Below are positions 15,576 to 24,094 of a stretch of DNA of 53,525 nt, piece by piece (within the stretch, counting starts at the first letter, position 1; the number at the start of each line of letters is the position of its first letter). This stretch comes from Paenibacillus taichungensis (GTDB lineage: Bacteria > Bacillota > Bacilli > Paenibacillales > Paenibacillaceae): positions 1 to 53,525 of the forward strand of contig NZ_QEVW01000023.1 in assembly GCF_003287275.1 (NCBI RefSeq), in the 5' to 3' direction. A model generated the notes under the pieces. It was not told the DNA's origin. It was given only the letters and a program-made list of their open reading frames with translations, and did not search any database. A program made the translations under genes and the position numbers.

Positions 15576-17255
15576 TTACATTTTGTCCGGTGCGGATACG
15601 CCCACCAGACGAAGCGCTGTTGCGATGACGGTGCGAACAGCACCGATCAGCGCCAGACGCGCCTGGGTTTGTCCTGCGTCTTCAGTAATGACGCGCTCTG
15701 CACGATAGTAACTGTGGAACAGGGATGCCAGTTCATATACATAACGAACAATACGATGCGGCGCATATCCCGTAGCAGCAGTCGCGATTTCTTCAGGCAG
15801 TTCACCCATTTTGCGAAGAAGGTCATATTCATGTTCCGTTGTCAGCTTCGAGAGGTCGATCTGTGCCAAAGGCAACAGCTCAATGCCTTGTTCTTCTGCC
15901 TGACGATATACGCTGCATACCCGAGCGTGAGCGTATTGTACATAGAATACTGGGTTCTCATTAGACGTCGAAATTGCGAGGTCCATGTCAAAGTCCAGAT
16001 GAGAGTCCATGCTGCGCATGGTAAAGAAGTAACGAATGGCATCAATGCCTACTTCGTCCATCAGATCTTCCATCGTCACTGCCTTGCCTGTACGTTTGGA
16101 CATCTTCACTTTCTCGCCGTTTTGGAACAAGCTCACCATCTGTGCAATCAGCACGACCAATTTCTCAGGATCGTTGCCCAGTGCTTTCATGGCCGCTTTC
16201 ATCCGCGGAATATAACCGTGGTGGTCTGCTCCCCAGATGTTAATCATCGTGTCGTATCCACGCGCATATTTATCACGGTGATAAGCAATGTCCGGTGTAA
16301 GGTACGTGTACGTACCGTCATTTTTGATCAAAACACGCTCTTTATCGTCACCATACTGCATTGTTTTCAACCAAGTTGCTCCGTCTTGCTCATAGATTTC
16401 ATTACGATCACGCAATTCGTCAAGTACACGCAATACTTCTCCGTTATCATACAGTGATGTTTCGCTGAACCAGATGTCGAAATTGACGCGGAAGCGATTC
16501 AAATCACGTTTGATCTTGTCCAATTCTTTTTCCAAACCGAAGTCGCGGAAATAAGCTGCACGGTCACCTGGATGCATGGACAGTAAAGAATCGCCTTTCT
16601 CAGCCACTAGCTCCTTGGCAAACCCTTTGATATCCTCACCATGATAACCGTCTTCCGGCATCTCTGCGTCTTGGCCCAGTTCCTGCAAATAGCGAGCTTC
16701 AATGGAACGAGACAGATTAAATACCTGATTACCCGCGTCATTAATGTAATATTCACGTGTTACATCATATCCGGCATAGTCGAGGATGTTGCAAAGCGCA
16801 TCACCCACAGCCGCTCCACGCGCATGGCCCAGATGCAGACTGCCTGTCGGGTTGGCACTGACAAACTCCATCTCGACCTTGCGCCCTTCACCAACATTGA
16901 TTCTTCCATAATTCTCACCCTGCTCATGTACAAGGCCCAGCACAGGGTAGAGATAACTCTTGTCCAACTTAAAGTTAATGAATCCCGGTCCGGCAATTTC
17001 CGCTTTCTCGATTCCAGCTTCAGTCAGGTTGAGATTGGCAATAATCTCTTCTGCGATCTGGCGTGGATTACGCTTAGCAATCTTGGTCAGTTGCATAGCG
17101 GCATTGGTCGCCAAATCGCCGTGTGTTTTCTCGCGTGGTACTTCAAGGGTGATGGTCGGCAGATCTTCCTGCGAAACAATGCCAGCAGTCACAATGGCAT
17201 TGCCGATGGCTGTACTTACCCGTTCGTTAATCGTATCTAATGGATTACGTGTCAT
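15576..17255 (-). CDS. argS: Arginyl-tRNA synthetase
   Basis: Class I synthetase charging tRNA-Arg in the cytoplasm. The 559 residues contain the Arg-tRNA-synthetase N-terminal domain, the HIGH-type motif HLGHARGA within NPTGSLHLGHARG, the KMSK motif (VKMSKRTGKAV), and a C-terminal DALR anticodon-binding domain ending in LVGVSAPDKM. GGAGGAA precedes the ATG at 17255. The start overlaps the stop of ywiB by 4 nt (ATGA), so the two genes are translationally coupled. Confidence 0.97.
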   Translation of the reverse strand: MTRNPLDTINERVSTAIGNAIVTAGIVSQEDLPTITLEVPREKTHGDLATNAAMQLTKIAKRNPRQIAEEIIANLNLTEAGIEKAEIAGPGFINFKLDKSYLYPVLGLVHEQGENYGRINVGEGRKVEMEFVSANPTGSLHLGHARGAAVGDALCNILDYAGYDVTREYYINDAGNQVFNLSRSIEARYLQELGQDAEMPEDGYHGEDIKGFAKELVAEKGDSLLSMHPGDRAAYFRDFGLEKELDKIKRDLNRFRVNFDIWFSETSLYDNGEVLRVLDELRDRNEIYEQDGATWLKTMQYGDDKERVLIKNDGTYTYLTPDIAYHRDKYARGYDTMINIWGADHHGYIPRMKAAMKALGNDPEKLVVLIAQMVSLFQNGEKVKMSKRTGKAVTMEDLMDEVGIDAIRYFFTMRSMDSHLDFDMDLAISTSNENPVFYVQYAHARVCSVYRQAEEQGIELLPLAQIDLSKLTTEHEYDLLRKMGELPEEIATAATGYAPHRIVRYVYELASLFHSYYRAERVITEDAGQTQARLALIGAVRTVIATALRLVGVSAPDKM

Positions 17256-17677
17256 GAAATTGGTTCCTCCTGTATATGCAAACTAATCGCGAAATGTCCG
17301 GATTCTTCGTCAAAGCGGTAAAAGTCATAGCTCCACGCTGCGCGTGCGCTCAATCCCTGAATGGAAAGTTCCAGCTCCTGTGTATGCGTGGACAAGGCAA
17401 ACGACATATACGGCGAGCGGTAAAAACCAGGGAGCTTCCGGTTTAACTCAAATGTTTGCTCCGATTCCACCTCGCCGTGACGTATAATCTTGATGGATTG
17501 TCCGCCCAGCTTCAATGTTGTTCGGGTAATACCGCCCTCGGGGCCAGCCTGTGGCTCTTCATAACGTACATAGAGCACAGATCCCTTCAATACGGCTTCA
17601 CCCTGCATTTCCTGCAGTACATCTTCACCTTCATAACGGCTGTGCAGCCGGATCTGAACCGGTCGCATGTTCGACAT
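17252..17677 (-). CDS. ywiB: YwiB/DUF1934 family beta-barrel protein
   Basis: A 141-residue soluble protein of the DUF1934 family, whose solved members form a small calycin-like beta barrel. Alternating beta strands are apparent (VQIRLHSRYEGEDVLQEMQG; GSVLYVRYEE; TRTTLKLGGQSIKIIRHGEV; LELSIQGLSARAAWSYDFYR). No catalytic motif is recognised and the role is unknown. GGAGG stands 9 nt before the ATG at 17677. It is the first gene of the ywiB-argS pair, as in B. subtilis, under the promoter at 17812-17840. Confidence 0.88.
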   Translation of the reverse strand: MSNMRPVQIRLHSRYEGEDVLQEMQGEAVLKGSVLYVRYEEPQAGPEGGITRTTLKLGGQSIKIIRHGEVESEQTFELNRKLPGFYRSPYMSFALSTHTQELELSIQGLSARAAWSYDFYRFDEESGHFAISLHIQEEPIS

Positions 17678-17811
17678 GAATGTTAACCTCCATTATATTC
17701 GAGGCGACGCAAAATCAGGCACGGCCGGTGAGAACAGCCCTTCCTGTATTGTTGTGCCGCTATACGCGCTCATATTCCCGGATAGCTCGCTATCCTACAC
17801 TCTACTGTATA

Positions 17812-17840
17812 ACTATATCCAGTTCACCCGCTCAATTCAA
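17812..17840 (-). promoter_or_regulatory. ywiB-argS promoter
   Basis: Minus strand TTGAAT (17835-17840), 17 bp, TATAGT (17812-17817), about 135 nt upstream of ywiB. A small hairpin (GGATAG-CGAG-CTATCC) lies in the leader. Confidence 0.55.
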
Positions 17841-17872
17841 ATCCAAATTCAGAGTTTTTGCCCATCAGCACC

Positions 17873-17913
17873 AAAAAAAGCAGAGCCACACCTGTAAAGT
17901 GCAGCTCTGCCTT
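17873..17913 (-). terminator. Terminator after the abfA operon
   Basis: Minus strand AGGCAGAGC...GCTCTGCT with a long apical part, then seven T; 30 nt after the small Cys-rich gene. Confidence 0.82.
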
Positions 17914-17943
17914 GCTTCATTAATAAAGAAATACGTTTCTGGA

Positions 17944-18237
17944 TCAGGTCCATCGCGGCTCATATGGAAACGGACAGGTCGACTCTACCAGCTTGGCGCG
18001 CACCTGTACGAGACAACCACAATAACGACAGGTTGTACCGTATTGTAACCCTGGACAATCAGAGCAAGTGGACAACCGACGCTCATATTCAGCATCCTCG
18101 ACGGCTGGACGTGAGCGTGAGGCCAGCTCCACGAGCCGGGCCATCTTGGATTCACTAATCTTCACATCATATTGATCGTTACATCCCTTGCATGGTTCCC
18201 GATTCCCAGCACTTCTACTATGCACAGATGAATCCAT
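17944..18237 (-). CDS. Small cysteine-rich (zinc ribbon-like) protein, DUF6171-type
   Basis: A 97-residue protein with two cysteine groups: CKGC near residue 17, then CSDCPGLQYGTTCRYCGCLV in the C-terminal half, followed by one more Cys. This spacing suggests one or two zinc-binding knuckles. A central helical stretch (SKMARLVELASRS) separates them. No catalytic motif or signal peptide. The ATG at 18237 lies 4 nt after the abfA stop codon, and its AAGGGA ribosome site is inside abfA, so it is made from the abfA transcript. The DUF6171 name is from memory; the function is unknown. Confidence 0.75.
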   Translation of the reverse strand: MDSSVHSRSAGNREPCKGCNDQYDVKISESKMARLVELASRSRPAVEDAEYERRLSTCSDCPGLQYGTTCRYCGCLVQVRAKLVESTCPFPYEPRWT

Positions 18238-18241
18238 TTGT

Positions 18242-19723
18242 TCATCCCTTTATAGCGACCACGCCAACCGAGGCCGGAGGCAGTACAAAACGCAGTTTGT
18301 TATTTTCGAGTGTAATCCCCTTCCAGTCCTCAGGTTTAACCTGATCGGGCTGTTCAAATGTATTAAATGCACTATAATCTGCGTGATACAGAATTCGTCC
18401 CGATACAGCAGAAGCGTCCGTTGAATCAATCTGACAAACCACTTCAAGCTCATCCGTATGACTAAGGTTACACGCCGTCACATGAATAACGCCATCATTG
18501 CTGCGAGAAGCCGACAAACTCAGTTGAGGAATGGTCTCTTCTCCGAAAGTGTATCCAGGGCTCTCGTAATTCAGTTCCAACCGCTGCGCGTCCATGTGCA
18601 CCTGATACATATCGAACACATGATATGTAGGGGTAAGCAGCATCTTCTCTCCTTCTGTCAAAACCAACGCCTGGAGCACATTCACGATCTGGGCCAGATT
18701 GGCCATATGCACTCTTTTATTATGTTGGTTAAAAATATTCAGATTGATCCCTGCAAGTACAGCATCACGCATCGTATTTTGCTGATACAGGAACCCTGGA
18801 TTAGTACCTGGCTCAACGTTATACCACGTTCCCCACTCATCCACGATAATACCAACTTTGCCCTCAGGATCGTATTTGTCCATAATCTCGGAGTGCTTCA
18901 CAAGTAACTCTTCCATATATAGCGTCTTTTTCAATGTGGTGAACCATTCAGCTTCTCCAAAACCTGTAGCCTGACCTTTATCTGCCCACTCACCAGTTGG
19001 AATGGTGTAATAATGCAGGCTGATTCCATCCATAAAACGACCAGCCTCCCGCATTAACACCTCCATCCAGTGATAGTTGTTGTCATTGGGGCCACATGCA
19101 ATTTTATAAATTTCATTTCCAGAATAATTGCGTACATATGTAGCATAACGACGGTATTCATCTGCGTAATATTCCGGACGCATATTACCGCCGCATCCCC
19201 AGTTCTCGTTCCCCACACCAAAGTATTTCAGCTTCCACGGCTCTTCACGACCGTTGCTCTTCCGCCAGTTCGCCATCGGTGATTCTCCATCAAACGTGAT
19301 GTACTCCACCCATTCCTGCATCTCCTGCACTGTACCGCTCCCCAGATTGCCACTGATATATGGCTGCGTATCAAGTAGCTCACATAGTCTCAGGAATTCA
19401 TGCGTACCAAAATGATTATTCTCTTCTACCCCGCCCCAGTGAGTATTGATCATCCGGGCGCGCTCACTTTTTGGACCTACGCCATCTTTCCAGTGATATT
19501 CGTCGGCAAAACAACCACCAGGCCAGCGAAGTACGGGAATATGGAGTTTTTGCAGTGCATTAAGCACATCATTTCGGATACCTTCCGTATTGGGAATAGG
19601 GGAGTCCTCCCCCACCCAGATGCCTTCATAGATACACCGTCCCAGATGCTCTGAGAAATGACCATATATATTGCGATTTATTAATCCTTGTTCCGAATCA
19701 GCCTTTAAAATAACATCAACCAT
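18242..19723 (-). CDS. abfA: Alpha-L-arabinofuranosidase (GH51)
   Basis: Removes terminal arabinofuranosyl residues from arabinan and arabinoxylan fragments, probably intracellularly because no signal peptide is present. From the ATG at 19723 (GGGAGG 8 nt upstream) it has 493 residues, normal for GH51. The acid/base Glu is E173 (YFGVGNENWG) and the nucleophile E296 (IIVDEWGTW). RWPGGCFADEYHWKD and the C-terminal beta domain are also typical. A cre operator overlaps its promoter. No arabinose transporter or araR gene lies nearby, so the gene stands apart from the rest of the pathway. Confidence 0.95.
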   Translation of the reverse strand: MVDVILKADSEQGLINRNIYGHFSEHLGRCIYEGIWVGEDSPIPNTEGIRNDVLNALQKLHIPVLRWPGGCFADEYHWKDGVGPKSERARMINTHWGGVEENNHFGTHEFLRLCELLDTQPYISGNLGSGTVQEMQEWVEYITFDGESPMANWRKSNGREEPWKLKYFGVGNENWGCGGNMRPEYYADEYRRYATYVRNYSGNEIYKIACGPNDNNYHWMEVLMREAGRFMDGISLHYYTIPTGEWADKGQATGFGEAEWFTTLKKTLYMEELLVKHSEIMDKYDPEGKVGIIVDEWGTWYNVEPGTNPGFLYQQNTMRDAVLAGINLNIFNQHNKRVHMANLAQIVNVLQALVLTEGEKMLLTPTYHVFDMYQVHMDAQRLELNYESPGYTFGEETIPQLSLSASRSNDGVIHVTACNLSHTDELEVVCQIDSTDASAVSGRILYHADYSAFNTFEQPDQVKPEDWKGITLENNKLRFVLPPASVGVVAIKG

Positions 19724-19746
19724 AATTTCAACCTCCCAAATAATAT

Positions 19747-19760
19747 TGTTATCGCTTACA
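19747..19760. promoter_or_regulatory. Catabolite-responsive element (cre) of abfA
   Basis: TGTTATCGCTTACA fits the cre consensus TGWNANCGNTNWCA at every position. It overlaps the -10 of the abfA promoter, which predicts repression by CcpA-HPr(Ser-P) when preferred sugars are present. Confidence 0.8.
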
Positions 19761-19786
19761 ATAACTTGTTTCTGAACAGTATTCAA
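19758..19786 (-). promoter_or_regulatory. abfA promoter
   Basis: Minus strand TTGAAT (19781-19786), 17 bp, TATTGT (19758-19763), about 35 nt before the abfA ATG. Confidence 0.6.
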
Positions 19787-19805
19787 CCGTTTTTATTTAA
19801 GCCAA

Positions 19806-19853
19806 AACAAGCCCCTTCCGGCTTCATTTGTCCGGAAAAGGCTTGTTTTTTTT
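19806..19853. terminator. Terminator after the Asp-box protein gene
   Basis: AACAAGCC-CCTTCCGG ... CCGGAAAAGGCTTGTT, 16 paired positions with one mismatch. The longer T run is on the plus strand, but TTGTTTT follows the stem on the minus strand, so it can end the minus-strand gene at 19940. Confidence 0.7.
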
Positions 19854-19939
19854 CGCTGGCCTCATCAGGCCAAACAAGTTAAGATTTATACCATTTTAGA
19901 TTGAAATCGCCTTAAAATTATTCCATGGCATGACGCCAT

Positions 19940-21127
19940 TTACTCGTTTTCAGCGGGCAAAAACATTTTTTGCTTCCATGTTGTTCCACCATCTGTTGTC
20001 TCATAAATCGCAGGTGAATTGTCGCTTGTTACGACGAGCCAACCTATTTTGGCAGAAGGAAACGAAATGCGAGAGCTATAACCTGAATCTTTCAGGTCGA
20101 TATTTTTCCACGTGGAACCTGCATCATAAGAACGCCCAATCCCCACTTTGCCTGCTGCAGGTGACCCTGCAGAGAGATAGGCCGTCTGATTACCGATCAA
20201 CGCCATGTTCCCTGGGTGACCCCCTGGGTCTGCGGGGCCTTTTCCATTCCCTGTGCTGCTTGCACCTGGAGCCGGGCCACCACCTGCTGTCGATTGAGCA
20301 AAGACCTGTCTCCAAGTCTTGCCTTCATTCCCGCTAGCGTAGAGGGAATACGACTGCTGCGACATCCCTGCGTCGCCATAGAGAAGAGCCCATACCTGGT
20401 TACCACTTGCGTATAAATCTCCACCACTCCAAGTTGTTGAGGCCACCTTCAGCGATTGCGTCCAGTTCTTACCGCCGTTACTTGTCTGCATAATACGGTA
20501 ACCCGCACCAGGAACCACCACAATGGCATAACCTTGCTTCTCTGTCGTGAACACAGCTCCGCGTGTATTGGCTGGTGTGGAGATTCGATTCCATGTTTCA
20601 CCGCCATCCTTCGTCAAATAAGCTCCATTATAGGTGTATCCAAAGCCTTCGTTTTTATTGCGAAAATCAATACGTTTAAATTGTACCCCTTTAGTATCCA
20701 TCCGTGTCCAGTGTGCGCCACCATCCGTTGAGCGGATGAGATATGTCGTTGGAGAATCCTTTACCTGTGCCAAAGCAAATCCATTCACATTATTCGGGAA
20801 ATCAAGTTGTGTGAACTGCCATTGCCCCGTATAGATGGACTGCCAGGTGCAGCCTGAATTCGATGTGCCAATGAGGAAGCCTTCACCACCAGCCCGTCCG
20901 GTTGTATTGTTTAGAAAATCGATATCCGTAAATTGCAGTCGTTGGTCTTCCACACCACTGCCTTTTTTCAACGTAGCTGTTAATCCGTGATCTCCACTTC
21001 CACACGTTGGGGAGGATGCAGCGTTAGCGCCGGGTAGAGTATGTACCGGTCCCAGTCCCCAAGCCAATGTTACCGATAGTGCGAGTGCGCCAATCCGTTT
21101 CCATGTCATTCTGCTCTTTGTTGTCAT
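19940..21127 (-). CDS. Secreted Asp-box (BNR/YCF48-like) beta-propeller protein
   Basis: A 395-residue protein with a signal peptide (basic MTTKSRMTWKR, hydrophobic core, AxA near GANAAS). Asp-box motifs (S/TxDGGxTW) recur at the turns of predicted propeller blades: STDGGAHW, TKDGGETW, TSNGGKNW, ASGNEGKTW, SYDAGSTW and TTDGGTTW, six in all. A Gly/Pro-rich insertion (AGGGPAPGASSTGNGKGPAD) interrupts two blades. The fold is shared by sialidases, YCF48 assembly factors and carbohydrate-binding proteins. No sialidase catalytic set (Arg triad, Tyr/Glu) is evident, so a binding role is more likely. Monocistronic. Confidence 0.85.
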   Translation of the reverse strand: MTTKSRMTWKRIGALALSVTLAWGLGPVHTLPGANAASSPTCGSGDHGLTATLKKGSGVEDQRLQFTDIDFLNNTTGRAGGEGFLIGTSNSGCTWQSIYTGQWQFTQLDFPNNVNGFALAQVKDSPTTYLIRSTDGGAHWTRMDTKGVQFKRIDFRNKNEGFGYTYNGAYLTKDGGETWNRISTPANTRGAVFTTEKQGYAIVVVPGAGYRIMQTSNGGKNWTQSLKVASTTWSGGDLYASGNQVWALLYGDAGMSQQSYSLYASGNEGKTWRQVFAQSTAGGGPAPGASSTGNGKGPADPGGHPGNMALIGNQTAYLSAGSPAAGKVGIGRSYDAGSTWKNIDLKDSGYSSRISFPSAKIGWLVVTSDNSPAIYETTDGGTTWKQKMFLPAENE

Positions 21128-21211
21128 TGTGACACCTCCTTCTATGTTTTTACCCCATTACGCAGGATTTAACGTAACAATTTGTTTAATTCGCGTGACA
21201 TTATTGCAATT

Positions 21212-21255
21212 AAAAAACCACTCATGCCCACATTTTTTTCTCATGGGGATGAGTG
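21212..21255 (-). terminator. Terminator of the small membrane protein gene
   Basis: Minus strand CACTCATCCCCA ... TGGGCATGAGTG followed by GTTTTTTA; both arms pair over about 12 positions. Confidence 0.75.
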
Positions 21256-21285
21256 ATTCATCATTAATCTCTGCTAAGAGCTGAA

Positions 21286-21534
21286 TTAAATGGGATATGT
21301 CTTAAATGCAATAATCACAAAAGTGATACTTAAAATAAGACACAGGACAAAATGAATTTTATTGTATTTAAGGGTCTTGACGCTAAAAGCAGCATATAAC
21401 ATGGAGAGATTAGCCAGTATTAACGTTAAATTGATGAACAAAGTCATTGTTAATATAAGATTGATGGTAAATATCATAAGTACCGCTATGAACCATTTGG
21501 GATACATACTCAATTGAGCCCGGATTGCATGCAT
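21286..21534 (-). CDS. Small integral membrane protein, unknown function
   Basis: An 82-residue protein, almost wholly hydrophobic, with three probable membrane helices (about WFIAVLMIFTINLILTMTLF, INLTLILANLSMLYAAF and IHFVLCLILSITFVIIAF) joined by short basic loops. The start at 21534 is preferred because GGAAGGGG lies 8 nt upstream; an earlier in-frame codon lacks a site. Monocistronic with its own terminator. Not recognised as any family; base composition is more AT-rich than that of its neighbours. Confidence 0.6.
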   Translation of the reverse strand: MHAIRAQLSMYPKWFIAVLMIFTINLILTMTLFINLTLILANLSMLYAAFSVKTLKYNKIHFVLCLILSITFVIIAFKTYPI

Positions 21535-21654
21535 AACAAAAACCCCTTCCTCTATTTCCATATTATACATAAGTATTAAAATAGATTCATCCCAAATACG
21601 TGTTTTCGCTTAACGCGGGGGCGGAATCAAATGGTAGAGGTACGGGAACGTACG

Positions 21655-21829
21655 TGCTACAATCAATGTTATGGGCTTGAATTGCAAGCCAAAACCCACC
21701 TCATAAGGTCGGAAGCCTGACGGTGGGTTTCGCTTGAATAGCAATATTTAATTCTTGCACGCCGTGGCAATCCACAGTCTTTCGCGGTCCCAAGAGTCTT
21801 TACCGTTGGCGCGGTGAAGGCTCTTTTTT
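21655..21829 (+). ncRNA. Candidate small RNA with extended -10 promoter and terminator
   Basis: The plus strand carries TGC-TACAAT (extended -10, 21655-21663). Stem-loops follow: GGCTTG-AATTG-CAAGCC (21674-21690), AAACCCACC...GGTGGGTTT (21692-21730), GTGG-CAAT-CCAC (21764-21775), and a strong terminator AAGAGTCTT-ACCG...CGGT-AAGGCTCTT plus six T (21792-21829). No open reading frame with a ribosome site lies in this 160-nt transcript and no plus-strand gene ends here, so an independent RNA is the simplest reading. It matches no family I know. Confidence 0.55.
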
Positions 21830-21887
21830 AGTATACGTTCGAACCCAATCACCCTATACTTCACGAATGAGATCAGGAGGCAATCAC

Positions 21888-21950
21888 AAAAAAAAAAAAA
21901 AAAAACGCCCTCTCCTACGCAGGCTCCAACCTGACGCAGACAGAGGACGC
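21888..21950 (-). terminator. speB terminator with an 18-base homopolymer
   Basis: Minus strand GCGTCCTCT ... AGAGGGCGT with an inner CAGG/CCTG stem, followed by 18 T in a row (21888-21905). It starts just after the speB stop codon. Confidence 0.85.
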
Positions 21951-21963
21951 TGTTGTTTTGCGA

Positions 21964-22833
21964 TTACTTCACAAATCCAAGCAGCATTTCACGGATCATC
22001 TTGGCAGCCACAATCTGTGTCTGTTCCGTTGGATCGTAAATCGGTGCCACTTCCACCAGGTCACAACCGACCACATTTACATCTGATCCTGCGATCATGT
22101 GAATGGCTTCAAGCAGTTCCTTGGACGTAATACCGCCCGCTTCTGCTGTTCCTGTACCCGGAGCCGCAGACGGATCAAGCACATCGATATCGATTGTAAC
22201 GTACACTGGACGGTTACCCATTTTCGGAAGAGCTTCCTTCATCGGAGCTGCCACTTCAAACGGATAGAAGTTGATGTTCTCCCGTCCGAATTGGAACTCT
22301 TCACGGGAACCGGAACGAATTCCGAACTGATAAATATTTTTGCCACCCATCAGTTCAGCTGCTTTACGCACTGGCGTGGAGTGAGACAATGGCTCGCCTT
22401 CATAGTTTTCACGAAGGTCCGCATGTGCATCAATATGAATCAGGATAAGGTCCGGATATTTTTTGTACATTTGCTGAATGACAGGCCAAGTGACGAGGTG
22501 TTCCCCGCCGAGACCAATTGGGAATTTGTCGTCAGCCAGCAGGCCACCGATGTATTCTCCAATGACTTCGAGACTGCGTCCTGCGTTACCGAAAGGCAAA
22601 AGCAGATCCCCAGCGTCAAAGTAAGTCATATCCACAATGCTTTTATCCAGGTAAGGGCTGTACTCTTCAAGTCCAACCGAAGCCTGACGAATATGGGAAG
22701 GACCAAAACGGGACCCTGGACGGAAGCTGACGGTGTAATCCATCGGCATACCATAAATGACCGCTTTTGAGTTCTCATAGTCCTCCGAACTGCAAATAAA
22801 CACGTTACCTGAATAAGCTTGATCCAATTTCAT
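21964..22833 (-). CDS. speB: Agmatinase
   Basis: Manganese-dependent ureohydrolase making putrescine and urea from agmatine. The 289 residues carry the family metal-binding signatures: GLGGEHLVTWP, IHIDAHADLRENY, plus SHSTPVR, and DIDVLDPSAAPGTGTAEAGG. The ATG at 22833 lies 14 nt after the speE stop, preceded by AAGGAGG, so speE and speB form one operon. With speE it supplies the putrescine-to-spermidine branch of polyamine synthesis. No arginine decarboxylase gene is in the window. Confidence 0.95.
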   Translation of the reverse strand: MKLDQAYSGNVFICSSEDYENSKAVIYGMPMDYTVSFRPGSRFGPSHIRQASVGLEEYSPYLDKSIVDMTYFDAGDLLLPFGNAGRSLEVIGEYIGGLLADDKFPIGLGGEHLVTWPVIQQMYKKYPDLILIHIDAHADLRENYEGEPLSHSTPVRKAAELMGGKNIYQFGIRSGSREEFQFGRENINFYPFEVAAPMKEALPKMGNRPVYVTIDIDVLDPSAAPGTGTAEAGGITSKELLEAIHMIAGSDVNVVGCDLVEVAPIYDPTEQTQIVAAKMIREMLLGFVK

Positions 22834-22847
22834 CTAATAACTCCTCC

Positions 22848-23675
22848 TTATTTCGTAAGGTCTTCCACGAATTTAGGAAGAACAAACGCCGCTTTGTGCA
22901 GACGTGGAGAGTAATATTTCGTATCCATCTCTGGAATCTGCGTCTCATCCACCTCAAGCGGATTATGTTTTTTGCTACCCATTGTAAAAGTCCACAGACC
23001 GCTTGGGTACGTAGGGATATTACAACCGTACACATGTACGATCGGGAAGATTTCTTTAACGTCTTTATTTACCTTTTGAATCAGATCCGCTTTGAACCAC
23101 GGGTTGTCCGTTTGAGCAACGAAGATCCCGTCTTCTCTCAGCGCTTCATAGATACCTTGGTAGAAACCGCGTTCAAACAGTGGAGCAGCCGGACCTACAG
23201 GCTCTGTGGAGTCAACGATGATTACATCGTATTCATTTTTATGCTCTATAATATGCATGTAGCCATCGTTCACCAGCACTTCAACGTTAGGCTCGTCCAA
23301 CTTACCGGCGATTTCAGGCAGATACTTTTTGGAATATTCAATCACTTTCCCATCGATTTCGACGAGAACCGCTTTTTCTACAGCAGCATGCTTAATGACT
23401 TCACGGATAACTCCGCCGTCACCGCCACCGACAACCAGCACCTTTTTCGGGTTCGGATGTGTATTCAGCGCAGGGTGAGCCGCCATTTCGTGATAAACGA
23501 ACTCGTCTTTCACCGTCGTCATCACCATGCCGTCAAGCAGCAACATATTTCCGAATTCTTCGGTCTCTACCATAGCCAGATCTTGAAAATCCGTCTTTTC
23601 GCTTACATAGGTCTGTTTAATCTTCGCGGTGATTCCGAATGCGGGGGTCTGTTTCTCCGTAAACCACAATTCCAT
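22848..23675 (-). CDS. speE: Spermidine synthase
   Basis: Aminopropyltransferase that joins putrescine with decarboxylated S-adenosylmethionine. The 275 residues include the N-terminal strands (MELWFTEKQTPAFGITAKI), the nucleotide-binding GGGDGGVIREVIKH, VYHEMAAHPAL, and the catalytic-site segment DVIIVDSTEPVGPA. The ATG at 23675 has AGAAGG-type sequence upstream. It is the first gene of the speE-speB operon, divergent from the PBP gene. The speE-speB-pbpG-ywhD neighbourhood matches B. subtilis. Confidence 0.95.
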   Translation of the reverse strand: MELWFTEKQTPAFGITAKIKQTYVSEKTDFQDLAMVETEEFGNMLLLDGMVMTTVKDEFVYHEMAAHPALNTHPNPKKVLVVGGGDGGVIREVIKHAAVEKAVLVEIDGKVIEYSKKYLPEIAGKLDEPNVEVLVNDGYMHIIEHKNEYDVIIVDSTEPVGPAAPLFERGFYQGIYEALREDGIFVAQTDNPWFKADLIQKVNKDVKEIFPIVHVYGCNIPTYPSGLWTFTMGSKKHNPLEVDETQIPEMDTKYYSPRLHKAAFVLPKFVEDLTK

Positions 23676-24094
23676 GATCTCTACCTTCTTTCCGTAAAGT
23701 TAATGATCAGCCATACCTGACAACGCGCGGGTGCGCTGCCGGTTCGCTCAAGCACGTCCAGCGTTCGGCGCCATACAGCGTTATGGTTGCTGGCTGCGGG
23801 AAAGGTCCGCGGTTCACTTCATTATATAGATTAAATTGACCAGAGCGTACATAGCGTCTGACTAATCAAAGAATCCAATCACTGACAATGGGTACTGTTC
23901 GACCTTCCTTACCTATTGTATGTTGTGCCGAACTGTTACTTTTCATTACCCTTTTGCATTATACGCGATTGACGTTTATACTGCAAAACGGTTTTTTCCT
24001 GCAAAAAAGCTATATTTTAACCCGTTGAACGGGCGGATTGAATATCCATGTCACTGAATTCCCATACTGGAAAGAAAAGAAAGGAGCCCGTTCC
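23676..24094. other. Divergent intergenic region speE / pbpG
   Basis: About 420 bp without a gene. A TATAAT stands at 23821-23826 (minus) for speE but no clear -35. A sigma-A promoter for pbpG is at 23954-23982 (plus). The speE-proximal 150 bp are notably GC-rich; no inverted repeat of note was found there. Confidence 0.5.
23954..23982 (+). promoter_or_regulatory. pbpG promoter
   Basis: TTGCAT (23954-23959), 17 bp, TATACT (23977-23982). It reads as sigma-A; a forespore sigma factor has also been reported for pbpG in B. subtilis, but no good match was found here. Confidence 0.5.

Noticed and set aside
21888..21905. Eighteen A residues as a possible phase-variable tract
   Set aside because: It is the U-run of the speB terminator and lies outside any gene; length may also be uncertain from sequencing.
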